64,000 bases of DNA from Ruminococcaceae bacterium UBA7127 (lineage in GTDB: Bacteria; Bacillota; Clostridia; Oscillospirales; Acutalibacteraceae): contig DKXL01000021.1 in assembly GCA_002493005.1 (NCBI GenBank), forward strand, positions 3,587 to 67,586. Direction: 5' to 3'. The translations under genes were made by a program, and so were the position numbers. Below the pieces are notes generated by a model. The model searched no databases and was not told the DNA's origin. It saw only the letters and a list, made by a program, of their open reading frames with translations. This document shows, one piece after another, positions 1 through 9,592 of this stretch. Numbering within the stretch: position 1 is the first letter of the stretch; each line of letters starts with the position of its first letter.

Positions 1-2174
1 CGGGCATAATCTCTCAAAAGATTTAGATTTTTGACGGCGAGTTCATTGCCGCTTACAGCCAATGACACAGCCTTAAATGAGGTAAGCTCGTAGATATGGG
101 ATATAAGCTGATCAACTGAACAAATGTAGGAAAGTTCACGCATAGAATTTAACTCATTTATAAACCGTTCAGCCTTTTGATTAACCTTTGCAAACTGCTT
201 TACTGCAAAATAAAGACTTGTGCGGCGATTGTCGGCACGAAGAATTGCAAGCTCATCGGGAGTAAATCCGTAAACAGGACTGCACATTACTGACAAGAGC
301 GGAATATCAAGTGTGGGATTGTCGATAACTCTAAGAAGATTGAGCATAATTTTGATTTCAAGGGCATCAAAAAAGTTCTCTTTAGTTTCGCTGTACGCAG
401 GGATTCCGCAGGATATCAGGGTGTTTACATACTTCATAGCCTTTGTGCCCGGACTGCGCATTATTACCGCAAAGTCGCCGTAGGTTACGGGACGCATATT
501 ATTTCCGTCTTTAATTTTGTATCCCTCGGCAATCATCCGGTGAATCTTATTTGCTATATAATATGCCTCGATTTCATCGCTGTCATATCCGTCAAAGCAG
601 TTCTTTTCTATAAGTGCAATCTCAAAGCTGCTGTCTGTTGACTTGGGATAATCCGCACCTACGTTTAGGTACTCTTCCTCGGTGTAATCCATTTTGGCAG
701 TATCTTGTGTCATCAGATTTTTAAATATAAAATTAACTGCGTTGCAAACTTCTTTTCTGCTTCTAAAATTCTTATCAAGAACTATTGTAGCAGGATAGTT
801 TGGATTTTCATCATTAAATTTGTTATACAGATTTTTTCTGTTTATAAATATTTCGGGCTTTGCCTGACGGAAGCCGTATATACTCTGCTTGACATCTCCT
901 ACAACAAAAAGATTTGCTTCGTCTTTGCTTACACACTTAAATATTAAATCCTGAATATCGTTAACATCCTGAAATTCATCAACCATTACGGCATCAAAAC
1001 GGTTTGCTATCTCCTCAGCCTGAGTGGTTTTTATGTAGCCGTTTTCGTCATCAGGTACTGCAAGAAGATTTACTGCAAGACTTTCTATGTCAGAAAATGA
1101 AAGAAGATTCTTTTTGTTTTTGAGCGCAGTATACTCTGAAATATATGTTTTTACAAGCTCGAAGAGTGTTGATACCAAAGCAAACAGTTCAGATATTTCC
1201 AGGCTGATTTCGCTTTCGTTCCAAGAAAACCCGGCTTGCAGTTTTTTGATTGTCGCTTTGACCTCGTCACGGTTTAGTGCCACCGAAACCTTTATCGGAT
1301 TATCTTTGTAGCCTCTGGGAGTTGAAAGTCTGGCAGGGGTATAGCTTTGAATAAAATCTGCTGTTTCGTTCCACGAGCAGATTTTCATTTTTTGTTTTAG
1401 GGTGGAAAGAAAAACTAAATCATCGGATAGCTTCTCCGATAATGCCGACTGTAGTTTTTCGTCCTCTTTTATGCGTTCAAGTGAACTTTGAGTAAGACTT
1501 ATGGCATATTCTATGCCTGAAAAAGCATTGTTAGTGATGATTTTGCCCCAGATAGTATCGGCGGCAGGCTTTTGGGTGTAATTTTGGAGCATATTGTCAA
1601 GCCATTTTTCAGGGAACGGCTGTGTTGAAAGAAATTCCGCAACCTTTAAGACGGTTTGACGAAGCTTCTCGTCGCCGTTTTTACTCGAAAATGCATCAAC
1701 AAGGCTGATAAAATCACTGCTGTCTGATTTGTAAAATTTTTCAAAGGCTGTTTCAAGCGCTTGAGCGCTGAGGATATCAAGTTCACTTGTATCAGCAACT
1801 CTGAAATCACGAGAAATATTCAGGCAATGGAAATACTCACGGACTATATTACTGCAAAAGCTGTCTATGGTAGAGATATTTGCGTTATATAAAAGCTGTT
1901 TTTGCCTTAAAAGATGCGCATTATAGGGGTCATTGTTGAGTAAGGAGTCCAAAGCCAAGGCAATACGCTCACGCATCTCAGCCGCCGCCGCTCTTGTAAA
2001 AGTTACAATAAGCAGACGGTCAACATCAAGCGGACAATCTTCTCGTGTAATCATCTTGATTACACGTTCAACAAGGACAGCCGTCTTGCCTGAGCCTGCG
2101 GCGGCTGACACAAGCACAGAGCCTTTGGTAGCATAGATTGCATTGTGCTGTTGATGGGTCCATTGTCTTGACAT
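1..2174 (-). CDS. addA: AddA, ATP-dependent helicase/nuclease subunit A (partial, C-terminus outside window)
   Basis: Open on the minus strand from an ATG at 2174 to the window edge, about 724 codons. AddA is the UvrD-type helicase and nuclease subunit of AddAB, which resects double-strand breaks in the cytoplasm for RecA-dependent repair. The N-terminus has a Walker A (AGSGKTAV), then helicase motif Ia (IVTFTRAAAAEM), Walker B (VDEFQDV, near residue 398), motif III (VGDVKQSIYGFRQA, near 423) and motif IV (LDKNFRSR). The RecB-type nuclease domain must lie past position 1. The start codon overlaps the addB stop by one base (TAATG), so the two subunits are translationally coupled. Family assignment is firm; only completeness is unknown. 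Confidence 0.95.
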   Translation of the reverse strand, partial: MSRQWTHQQHNAIYATKGSVLVSAAAGSGKTAVLVERVIKMITREDCPLDVDRLLIVTFTRAAAAEMRERIALALDSLLNNDPYNAHLLRQKQLLYNANISTIDSFCSNIVREYFHCLNISRDFRVADTSELDILSAQALETAFEKFYKSDSSDFISLVDAFSSKNGDEKLRQTVLKVAEFLSTQPFPEKWLDNMLQNYTQKPAADTIWGKIITNNAFSGIEYAISLTQSSLERIKEDEKLQSALSEKLSDDLVFLSTLKQKMKICSWNETADFIQSYTPARLSTPRGYKDNPIKVSVALNRDEVKATIKKLQAGFSWNESEISLEISELFALVSTLFELVKTYISEYTALKNKKNLLSFSDIESLAVNLLAVPDDENGYIKTTQAEEIANRFDAVMVDEFQDVNDIQDLIFKCVSKDEANLFVVGDVKQSIYGFRQAKPEIFINRKNLYNKFNDENPNYPATIVLDKNFRSRKEVCNAVNFIFKNLMTQDTAKMDYTEEEYLNVGADYPKSTDSSFEIALIEKNCFDGYDSDEIEAYYIANKIHRMIAEGYKIKDGNNMRPVTYGDFAVIMRSPGTKAMKYVNTLISCGIPAYSETKENFFDALEIKIMLNLLRVIDNPTLDIPLLSVMCSPVYGFTPDELAILRADNRRTSLYFAVKQFAKVNQKAERFINELNSMRELSYICSVDQLISHIYELTSFKAVSLAVSGNELAVKNLNLLRDYA

Positions 2175-5100
2175 TACTCTTCTCCCCTTTCTTCACGACT
2201 TAGTTCATTGCTGATTTGGTGCATAACTTCTTCGTTATCAACATCGAAGGTATTTTTGCCCTCACCCTTGCGGTAAGCGCAAACGCTGTCGTACGGACAA
2301 TATTTGCAGGCATCATTAGCACCGATTACAGGTTCTGCCTGAATTTTTCCGCTGTAAAGATTTCTTCCCATTTCTGCAACCAAACAGTCTATCTTCTTAA
2401 AGATTTTGCCGAAGTCCTCGAGTGTTGCCAGACTGCGCGCGGAAACAGGTTCGTCAAGTTTTATTTTAACCGGAATATACTTGCTGTTGTCGGTCTTGTC
2501 CATTCCGTGAATAACTGTAGTATCGTTAAGCAAAAGGCCGTTCATTTTAAGCGCTTTGTCAATTTCTGCCGTGATTTTGTCTAAGTCATAATCCTTGTCG
2601 CCTGTAACTGTAGGCACAGTGGCAGGCATATAGAGTATTCCTGACGGAATTACTTTGCCGTAGCGTTCGCTGCCGCAGCTTTGAATTGTATACAGGTACA
2701 AAAGCATTTGAAGATTGATGCCGTACAAAATATCTGACAGCTTAAACTTTTTAGTACCTGTTTTGTAGTCAATTACGCGCAGATATTTTACGCCGTCCTT
2801 TTCCATAACGTCGACTCGGTCAACACTGCCGCAGATTGCAATATTATGACCGTCAGGTAATTTAAGCGTATATGCAGGAATGTCGGAACCGATTTTAAGT
2901 TCACAGTCAACCGTATCAAAATCACTCTGTGACATCTCAGCAACAATGTGGCTAAGGAGTACGCAAACATTTGAATTTAACACACTGAGCTTGTACATAA
3001 ATGACTGCGACTTGCTGTCCTCTCCTCCAAAATAACTGCTTATATAATGGCTGAGCGTTTCATCGACAAACGACTTAATATGCTCCTCAGTCATCGAAGC
3101 ATATTCAGCCTTTGAAAATTCAGTAAAAAATTTCTCGAGAATATAATGTACAAGCGTACCATATTCCATAGGATTGATTTCTGCCTTTCTGTGCTCACGT
3201 ATGCGAAGTCCGTAGCTGCAAAAATAAGAGAAACGGCACATACTGAATTTTTCAATTTGAGAGGCAGAAATATTCAGATTCTCACCAAAAAGCTTTTCAG
3301 CATTTTGAGGATTTTTGATTTCAAAGGGACGGCAATCTCTTGCCCTTTTGATAGCACTGAGCTTTGAAATATAATCTTCATTATCTGAAAAATATGTATT
3401 AAGCCCCTTAAGTCCCTGCTCATTATGGCACAATGACCTTGAAAACTCATCAAATGCAGGCTGTAACGCAAGCATACTGTCCTTTTTGCTGTCAAAATCA
3501 AGAGCGTCATAGGTGCGAATATTTAAAAATACCCTTTCGGCTTCTGCAAAAATCACAGAAGGTGTATGTGAATTTCCTTGCAGGTCAGCCATCGGATATG
3601 AAATATAGAGCTTTTCTGACGGCGAAGTCATACAACAGTACGCCATAAAGGTTTCAAGACTTGCAACATCAGAAAAGCTTTCGCACAGTGTTATATCGCT
3701 GAGAGATAGCAGCTTAAGCTCAAAAGACGAGAAAATCCCCGACGTGTGCGGCACAGCAGGAAACACACCGTCTATACAGCCTATCAAAAATGAAGCTCTT
3801 TGCTTTGACACACGCACACGCTGTGCTGTCGTTACGGTGACACTGTCAATAGTCTGCGGTATTTGCGACAACTGCATTGCTGAAATTTGCAGACTTAAAA
3901 GCTCAAAGTACCGCCCCAGAGTTACGCTTTGACTGTCAAGAACGGCAGCCATTTTGTCGAGAATTTCGACAAACATATTATATATTTTAATTTGCTCGGC
4001 ACCAATCTGAGGCTCGTTTGCCAATTGAAATCTGCTGTACATCGCACGCAGTGCATCAGGGGCGCCAAGAGATATAATTAAGTTATATAACAGCTCAGTA
4101 ATCTCTCTGCCGTTTTTGTCTTTTGCATTATTTTTAAACTCAATCAGCGGTGTGATTATTAGTTTGCGAATCTTTTCTGCCGTTTGCAGATCGGCTTCGT
4201 CAGCAGATGTAAACTTGTCGGCAAAGCCCCTTGGATTTTGTTTAAATTCCGATTTAAAAACAGTACGGTTTACGTTCCAGACAAATATGTAATTCTCAAA
4301 AATATTGATTTCATCTGCAGTTGCACCTGTAAGCCCCGTTTTTAGTATTGCTATTATATCATCACGCTCAAAGTCACCGAGTACCGCCCTGAAAATAGAA
4401 TTTACAAGACGAATTACAGGCTTGACATCAATATTTGATTTAACGTCCATAAAATATGGAATATCATATTTTTGAAGCACTTCGTTAAGTATTCCGTCAT
4501 AAGGAGCTGTTTCGTGGCAAATGATTGAAATGTCTGAATAAAGATATCCCTTGTCTATTACTAGCTTTTTTATTTGACGTGCAACAAATTCACATTCGGC
4601 ATAAATATCAGATGCAGAATAAAGCATAATATTAGACGGCACCGACGAAACACTGTCGTATCTGCCTCGAAAAATTCCTTGTTCGAGTATTTTTAAATCA
4701 TCAGATTTAAAGCGCAGGATTTTATCCGCCTTGATTGGTGATTTAATTGGAATTCCGTCACGCTTTGCAATATCCTTGAGCGTATTGTAGGTTGCGTGAG
4801 AAGTTGCAAAAACTTCCTCATCTCCGCTTGACTGCGGGTCAAGAGTCAGGGCTGCATAGGTGTCGGCGGCTGACTGCATGAGCAATCGAATAACCTTAAG
4901 CTGAGCAGCCGTAAATCCGCTGAAGCCGTCATAAAATACTGTGTATCCGTCAAAAATATTATTCTCTGAAAGAATATTATAAAGTCTGTCAAGGTCATCA
5001 AGCGGATCAATGTAGCTTTGTGCTACAAGCGCATCAAAGGTATCAGCCACAAGAGCAGTTTCAATCAGCTTTTCACGGAGTGTTTTGTCGGTAACTGTTT

Positions 5101-5521
5101 CTGCTCCGAGTCTGAGCGTATCGGAATTAATTGACGATTTCTTTAAATCGGTTATAGTCTGAAGCATAACGTCAACAACACTTTTTTTATGCGCAGTACC
5201 CAGAAGATCTAATTTTTCTGTAAGCTGTTCAAGCGCAAGACTCATAAATACAGCCCTTGTACCATTGTCAATTACATTTTTTGTCGTAGTATTTGTCTGC
5301 TCAAATACATAGCGGCAAAGGCGTGAAAAGCCGAACACAAGAACCTTTTTAGAATTTTTGGCACCGAGTAAATCAAGAAACTCCTTTTCTGTTTCAAACG
5401 AGCTTTGATCGGGAACTATCAGCATAACCTTGTCACATCCGTTCAACACAAGGTCGCAGATTTTATTTTGAATAAGAGTTGTTTTGCCTGATCCGCTTCT
5501 TCCAAGAACAAATCTTAGCAC
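2174..5521 (-). CDS. addB: AddB, ATP-dependent helicase/nuclease subunit B
   Basis: 1115 residues, close to the usual AddB size. AddB pairs with AddA; its helicase-like part recognises Chi and its C-terminal nuclease cuts the other strand. A Walker A (GRSGSGKT) sits at residues 7-14. The C-terminal RecB-family nuclease shows VIDYKTG. The four cysteines expected for the AddB iron-sulphur cluster are visible: one in FSMCRFSYFC and three in CKYCPYDSVC near the end. The start is GTG with AGAGGTGAT just upstream. It is the first of the pair, with addA following at a one-base overlap. Nothing suggests disruption. Confidence 0.95.
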   Translation of the reverse strand: MLRFVLGRSGSGKTTLIQNKICDLVLNGCDKVMLIVPDQSSFETEKEFLDLLGAKNSKKVLVFGFSRLCRYVFEQTNTTTKNVIDNGTRAVFMSLALEQLTEKLDLLGTAHKKSVVDVMLQTITDLKKSSINSDTLRLGAETVTDKTLREKLIETALVADTFDALVAQSYIDPLDDLDRLYNILSENNIFDGYTVFYDGFSGFTAAQLKVIRLLMQSAADTYAALTLDPQSSGDEEVFATSHATYNTLKDIAKRDGIPIKSPIKADKILRFKSDDLKILEQGIFRGRYDSVSSVPSNIMLYSASDIYAECEFVARQIKKLVIDKGYLYSDISIICHETAPYDGILNEVLQKYDIPYFMDVKSNIDVKPVIRLVNSIFRAVLGDFERDDIIAILKTGLTGATADEINIFENYIFVWNVNRTVFKSEFKQNPRGFADKFTSADEADLQTAEKIRKLIITPLIEFKNNAKDKNGREITELLYNLIISLGAPDALRAMYSRFQLANEPQIGAEQIKIYNMFVEILDKMAAVLDSQSVTLGRYFELLSLQISAMQLSQIPQTIDSVTVTTAQRVRVSKQRASFLIGCIDGVFPAVPHTSGIFSSFELKLLSLSDITLCESFSDVASLETFMAYCCMTSPSEKLYISYPMADLQGNSHTPSVIFAEAERVFLNIRTYDALDFDSKKDSMLALQPAFDEFSRSLCHNEQGLKGLNTYFSDNEDYISKLSAIKRARDCRPFEIKNPQNAEKLFGENLNISASQIEKFSMCRFSYFCSYGLRIREHRKAEINPMEYGTLVHYILEKFFTEFSKAEYASMTEEHIKSFVDETLSHYISSYFGGEDSKSQSFMYKLSVLNSNVCVLLSHIVAEMSQSDFDTVDCELKIGSDIPAYTLKLPDGHNIAICGSVDRVDVMEKDGVKYLRVIDYKTGTKKFKLSDILYGINLQMLLYLYTIQSCGSERYGKVIPSGILYMPATVPTVTGDKDYDLDKITAEIDKALKMNGLLLNDTTVIHGMDKTDNSKYIPVKIKLDEPVSARSLATLEDFGKIFKKIDCLVAEMGRNLYSGKIQAEPVIGANDACKYCPYDSVCAYRKGEGKNTFDVDNEEVMHQISNELSREERGEE

Positions 5522-5613
5522 AATATCACCTCTGAATTTGAGTATATAAGAAAGTCATTATTTAATCATTGTATAATATATAATATCACATTAGGTGGGT
5601 CATTAAAAGGACT

Positions 5614-6210
5614 TTACTTAAAACAGTTACATAAATTTTCAAACAATTCTACTACAAAAAACTTGTATTCATACTTTTCATTTTTTATAATATCATATTC
5701 ATTATTATCGAGTACATCACGTGCCTTTTTCTCCCCCTCTTCTGCTGAAGAAATACAAATTGAAGGGTACATTACACACCACCAGTTGTGTCCGCTGCCG
5801 CTTCCGATTGTAATTCGCAACGCATCGTAGGTGCCCGAGGGCAATGTGTATGAATCATAATAGCGTGTTGAAAAGTGCATTTTTACAATTTGCGATTTAA
5901 CGGTGTAGTCGTAGCCGTTTTGGCTGATAACATCAGCCGCCGTATTATTGATAGCAGTTAAATTATCGGCAATCAGGCTCTCCGCTTCCTGCTTGCTTGA
6001 TGCATTTTCAAACAAATTCTGTGTATATTCAAGCACCATGTCACGAACCAACAGTTTTAGATTTTGATCCTGTTCACTGTCGGAATTCGCCATAATGTGC
6101 AGTCTGAACACCTCGTTTGAAATATCACTGCAATTTGCCTGAAAAGGAATGAGTGAGTAAACTACTGCAAGCACAAATGCTATGCATGCTGATTTGATAA
6201 ATAATTTCAT
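5614..6210 (-). CDS. spoIIR: SpoIIR, stage II sporulation protein R
   Basis: 198 residues. SpoIIR is made in the forespore, is exported to the intermembrane space, and triggers SpoIIGA to process pro-sigma-E in the mother cell. An N-terminal hydrophobic segment (residues about 5-22) fits export. The family signatures RLHIMANSDSEQDQ and GSGHNWWCVMYPS are present. It lies 49 bases downstream of ispE. A stem (6217-6225 with 6243-6251) overlaps its Shine-Dalgarno region and is followed by a short T run before the ATG. In Bacillus the gene is under sigma-F; I could not find a convincing sigma-F promoter here. Confidence 0.93.
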   Translation of the reverse strand: MKLFIKSACIAFVLAVVYSLIPFQANCSDISNEVFRLHIMANSDSEQDQNLKLLVRDMVLEYTQNLFENASSKQEAESLIADNLTAINNTAADVISQNGYDYTVKSQIVKMHFSTRYYDSYTLPSGTYDALRITIGSGSGHNWWCVMYPSICISSAEEGEKKARDVLDNNEYDIIKNEKYEYKFFVVELFENLCNCFK

Positions 6211-6216
6211 AAAAAT

Positions 6217-6251
6217 AACCTGTCCTCTCTTACATTGAGTATGGACAGGTT
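6217..6251 (-). terminator. Stem-loop between ispE and spoIIR overlapping the spoIIR ribosome-binding site
   Basis: On the minus strand AACCTGTCC (6251-6243) pairs perfectly with GGACAGGTT (6225-6217), followed by ATTTTT and then the spoIIR ATG. The right arm contains the purine-rich stretch that would be the spoIIR Shine-Dalgarno. It could end ispE transcription or mask the spoIIR site in read-through RNA. The structure is seen; the role is inferred. Confidence 0.55.
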
Positions 6252-6259
6252 TTTAAAGT

Positions 6260-7129
6260 TTAATCAACCTTGCAGCCGTCTTTTATCGGCTTGCACAAAA
6301 ATGTGTTTGGATAGGTTTGTTTGAGTAACTCATAACATTTTTTAGCTTTACGCTGTGATGTAAACACAGCAAAGACTGCTGAGCCTGAACCGCTCATTCC
6401 GCAACCGTTTGCCTTGCATTTGAGCATAGCGGATTTGATGGTATTTACCTCAGGAATTTGCAAAGCAAGTTCAAAATCATTAAAAATCGTGGCGGATATA
6501 AGATACATATCACGACTGTAGAGCGCTTTGAGCATCTCGTCGGTGTAGCAGGGATGCGGACTCATCGCGTCAACCTTTTTGTAGGCTTCGGCAGTTGATA
6601 CGCTTACAGTATCGGGCTTGCAAATCACAATATCAGAGCAATTAAAAGATGGAATCTTTTTTATTGTCGTGCCGATACCTGTACAATATTTTGTGCCGCC
6701 GACAAGGCAAAACGGAACGTCGGCACCAACCTCCTCTGCAATAGACTGCATTGCCTTGGGGGTCAGATGAGTACCGAAAATTAAATTCAAGCCCAAAATT
6801 ACGGCTGCTCCGTCACTGCTGCCGCCTGCAAGACCCGCCTGAGTCGGGATTTGCTTGTCAATATCAATGTGAACACCTGAAACAGGAATATCGCAATAAT
6901 TAAAAAATCTATATGCCGCCTTTGCACAAATGTTGCTGTCATCACAAGGCACACCCTCATAACCGCACGAAACTGTCACCTTACCGCTGTCATTGTCGGA
7001 TACAGTAACTGTATCATATAAATCAACAGCCTGCATTATAGTTGATATTTCGTGATATCCGTCGGCACGCTTAGCAGTAACGTCAAGTGTCAGATTAATT
7101 TTTGCAGGTGCTTTGACTTTAACTTCCAT
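6260..7129 (-). CDS. ispE: IspE, 4-diphosphocytidyl-2-C-methyl-D-erythritol kinase
   Basis: 289 residues, normal length. This GHMP kinase phosphorylates CDP-methylerythritol in the MEP (non-mevalonate) isoprenoid pathway; ispH of the same pathway is in this window at 37.4 kb. The N-terminus KAPAKINLTLDV is diagnostic. The GHMP ATP loop is AGLAGGSSDGAA (around residues 94-105). The C-terminal motif MSGSGSAVFAVF fits GHMP motif 3. The upstream ribosome-binding site is weak. spoIIR follows closely downstream on the same strand, and the aminotransferase stop lies 68 bases upstream. Confidence 0.95.
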   Translation of the reverse strand: MEVKVKAPAKINLTLDVTAKRADGYHEISTIMQAVDLYDTVTVSDNDSGKVTVSCGYEGVPCDDSNICAKAAYRFFNYCDIPVSGVHIDIDKQIPTQAGLAGGSSDGAAVILGLNLIFGTHLTPKAMQSIAEEVGADVPFCLVGGTKYCTGIGTTIKKIPSFNCSDIVICKPDTVSVSTAEAYKKVDAMSPHPCYTDEMLKALYSRDMYLISATIFNDFELALQIPEVNTIKSAMLKCKANGCGMSGSGSAVFAVFTSQRKAKKCYELLKQTYPNTFLCKPIKDGCKVD

Positions 7130-7197
7130 TGTATAATACCAACAGCCTTTCTGCCATAAGATAATAATGAGCTATATATCTATTGTTAAAAACATAA

Positions 7198-8379
7198 TTA
7201 TGAGTTTTGCTCTAATTCTGCCAAAAATTCTTTGATACGTTTAAGAGCAGTTTTTAGGTGGGCTATGGAATAAGAATAGGATACACGAACAAAGCCCTCG
7301 CCTGACTCACCAAATGCGTTTCCCGGAACAACGGCAACGTGTTTGTCCATAATAAGTCGTGTGCAAAATTCCTCAGAGCTTAATCCCGTGCTTTTGATGC
7401 AAGGGAAAACGTAGAAAGCACCCAGCGGTTCAAAACAAGAAAGTCCCATTGAATTAAATCCGTCAACCACCAGACGGCGGCGCATATCGTACTCGTCACG
7501 CATATGCGTTACGTCGTTATCTCCGTTTCGCAGAGCTTCAATAGCTGCATACTGAGCAGTAGTAGGAGCTGACATAATGCCGTATTGATGCAGTTTTGTC
7601 ATTTGAGCAATAATTTGCTCAGGCCCCAAAACATAACCAAGACGCCAGCCTGTCATTGCGTATGATTTAGAAAAGCCGTTGATGACGATGGTTCTTTCGT
7701 ACATACCGTCGATTGAAGCTATAGAAACAGGTCTGCGATTACCATAGGTAAGCTCAGAATAAATCTCATCGGAAAGCACCATCAAATCATTTTCGATTAT
7801 AACCTTTGCAATTTCTTCAAGGTCGTGCTTTTCCATAATAGCGCCTGTAGGATTATTTGGAAACGGCAAAACCAGAAGTTTAGTTTTATCGGTGATTGCC
7901 GCACGCAAATCATCAGCTTTTAGCCTGAAATTATCTTCATTTTTGGTGTTAATAATAACAGGCGTGCCCCCTGCCATTACGGTAAGCGGCTCATAACAAA
8001 CAAAGGACGGCTGGGGAATGATAACCTCATCGCCTTGTTGAATAATTGAACGAAATGCAAGGTCTATTCCCTCGCTTCCTCCGACAGTAACAAGAGTTTG
8101 GGTCTTGTAATCATATGTAATGTTAAAGCGGCGCTTGTAATAATTGCATATTTCCTTAAGCAAATCGCTGAAGCCACGGTTAGGAGAGTACCACGTCTTT
8201 CCCTTTTTTAAAGAGTCAATGCCCTCATCACGAATATGCCACGGAGTCTGAAAATCAGGCTCGCCGATGCTAAGCGATATTACGTCTTCCATTTCGTTGG
8301 CAATATCAAAGAACTTGCGTATGCCTGAGGGCTTTATGTATTGAATTTTATCGTTTAAGAACTTAGAATAATCTATCAC
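7198..8379 (-). CDS. Class I/II pyridoxal-phosphate aminotransferase
   Basis: 393 residues, full length for fold-type I aminotransferases of the AspC/PatA group. It moves an amino group between an amino acid and a 2-oxo acid using PLP in the cytoplasm. The Schiff-base lysine lies in GFSKSYAMTGWRLGYV, and the PLP-contact motif LPFPNNPTGA is present. The start is GTG, overlapping the stop of the Lrp-type gene upstream as GTGA, so the two are coupled. Pairing with an Lrp-family regulator suggests amino-acid catabolism or balance. The substrate cannot be read from sequence; aromatic or aspartate specificity is possible. Confidence 0.9.
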   Translation of the reverse strand: MIDYSKFLNDKIQYIKPSGIRKFFDIANEMEDVISLSIGEPDFQTPWHIRDEGIDSLKKGKTWYSPNRGFSDLLKEICNYYKRRFNITYDYKTQTLVTVGGSEGIDLAFRSIIQQGDEVIIPQPSFVCYEPLTVMAGGTPVIINTKNEDNFRLKADDLRAAITDKTKLLVLPFPNNPTGAIMEKHDLEEIAKVIIENDLMVLSDEIYSELTYGNRRPVSIASIDGMYERTIVINGFSKSYAMTGWRLGYVLGPEQIIAQMTKLHQYGIMSAPTTAQYAAIEALRNGDNDVTHMRDEYDMRRRLVVDGFNSMGLSCFEPLGAFYVFPCIKSTGLSSEEFCTRLIMDKHVAVVPGNAFGESGEGFVRVSYSYSIAHLKTALKRIKEFLAELEQNS

Positions 8380-8858
8380 AGGACCAAAAGCCTCCCATCC
8401 TCTTTGTGCTGAGGACTTGCCAGATTAAGACCTCTGTCTTTGTAGCATCGCATAATGAAGTGAGTTGCCGTGGAAATAACACCGTCAATGGTTGAAAGTT
8501 TTTTGGCTACAAACATTGCGATATCCTGCATAGTTTCTCCTCGTACAATAAGAGAAAAATCATAAGCTCCCGCCATAAGGTACACCGACTTAACTTCATC
8601 AAAAGCCATACACATCTCTGCCATTTCATCAAAGCCTGTTTCCTTTTTGGGGGTTACCTTAAGCTCAATCAGTGCTTCAACATAGCTCTGCTCAACCTTT
8701 TCCCAGTCGACAACAGCTTGATAGCCTTTGATTACACCTTTGTTTTCGTATTCCTTAATCTGAGCCTTTATATAATCCTCAGGTTCACCGAGCATTGCCG
8801 CAATCTCTGCGGTTGTAAAGTCTGAATTTGCACCCAAAAGTTTTAATAATTTATCCAT
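8376..8858 (-). CDS. Lrp/AsnC-family transcriptional regulator
   Basis: 160 residues from the ATG at 8858 (MDKLLKLLG). That start is chosen over an upstream in-frame ATG at 8924 because GGGGG lies just before it, and because the extra 22 residues would be a hydrophobic stretch foreign to the family. The N-terminal helix-turn-helix covers about residues 1-50 (TTAEIAAMLGEPEDYIKAQI). The C-terminal RAM/ligand-binding domain ends near HFIMRCYKDRG. Family members sense amino acids. The four-base overlap with the aminotransferase suggests it senses that enzyme's substrate or product, which is inference. Confidence 0.88.
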   Translation of the reverse strand: MDKLLKLLGANSDFTTAEIAAMLGEPEDYIKAQIKEYENKGVIKGYQAVVDWEKVEQSYVEALIELKVTPKKETGFDEMAEMCMAFDEVKSVYLMAGAYDFSLIVRGETMQDIAMFVAKKLSTIDGVISTATHFIMRCYKDRGLNLASPQHKEDGRLLVL

Positions 8859-8924
8859 TGATATTCCCCCTGTAAAAATCTGTGAAAATGCAATAATGAT
8901 GAAAGTTATAATATATTTTTTCAA

Positions 8925-9416
8925 TTATACAGCCTGAATTGCGCGATTGTCAACAGTATTTATCATATTTATGCACAGCGCAGCCAAAAGAGAAATCAGC
9001 TCGTTTGATGAATCACGAATCACAAGTTCGTAACCGCTGTTTTGCTTGTGCTGAGCAGAAATTACAGCATTATCAACATCAATTATGCTAAACTCCTTGT
9101 CGGCTATGTTACCTATAATATGCCAGTTGTTGCCGTAGAATCTGCACTGAACGCTGTTTAGAGCAGTCATAATTACAAGAGTTGCCGCTGAGTTGTCGGT
9201 TTTGAGTGAATATGACTTCACTCCGACAATAGGCAGTTGACGAATTTTTGCAACGACAGTCTTGTACTCGTCAAAAATATCAAGTTTTATGCTGTTTTGA
9301 TTGACAGTATGACGCGATTTTTTAAGAACAGCGCTGTACTTTTCTTTGCCAAGCTCATCATATATGACAAAACAAGTATCAGCTGGCGAAACATCACGCC
9401 TGATAAACAATTTCAT
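8925..9416 (-). CDS. LURP-one/Tubby-C-terminal-like small protein
   Basis: 163 residues from the ATG at 9416 (MKLFIRRD), chosen because GGTGAT lies six bases before it; an in-frame ATG 21 bases further upstream lacks such a site. The protein is beta-rich with no signal peptide or membrane span. The start (FIRRDVSPADTCFVIYDELG, then KEKYSAVL) resembles the LURP-one-related family found in many Firmicutes, whose function is not known. It is the first gene before the Lrp regulator and aminotransferase and ends 66 bases before the regulator start. The family call is by look only. Confidence 0.6.
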   Translation of the reverse strand: MKLFIRRDVSPADTCFVIYDELGKEKYSAVLKKSRHTVNQNSIKLDIFDEYKTVVAKIRQLPIVGVKSYSLKTDNSAATLVIMTALNSVQCRFYGNNWHIIGNIADKEFSIIDVDNAVISAQHKQNSGYELVIRDSSNELISLLAALCINMINTVDNRAIQAV

Positions 9417-9434
9417 AATATCACCATATATCAG

Positions 9435-9526
9435 CAAGCGGCTCAGCGCCGCTCAGCATTTAGGCAGACAGTTTGATTACACTGTCGCATATTTTCCGAC
9501 TGTTATCGAGCAGTTTACTATAAAAT
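9435..9526. repeat. Dispersed intergenic repeat, copy A
   Basis: This stretch shares clear blocks with 20085-20175: AAGCGGC, a CAGCG block, AGGCAGACAG-TTGAT, CCGAC-GTT-TCGAGCA-TTT, in the same order and with similar spacing. It lies between the Wzy-like gene and the LURP-one-like gene. Coordinates are approximate because the alignment was made by eye. Confidence 0.55.
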
Positions 9527-9530
9527 AAAA

Positions 9531-9560
9531 ATACCGCAGAATCAAATGCTTCTACGGTAT
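9531..9560 (-). terminator. Rho-independent terminator after the Wzy-like gene
   Basis: ATACCG and AGAA on the left pair with TTCT and CGGTAT on the right, with one bulged base on each side. On the minus strand the stem is followed by TTTTTATTTTA. It lies 33 bases past the stop of the 9593-11068 gene. Confidence 0.8.
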
Positions 9561-9592
9561 AGTATACATCAAATTTTATAAATATACAAGCG

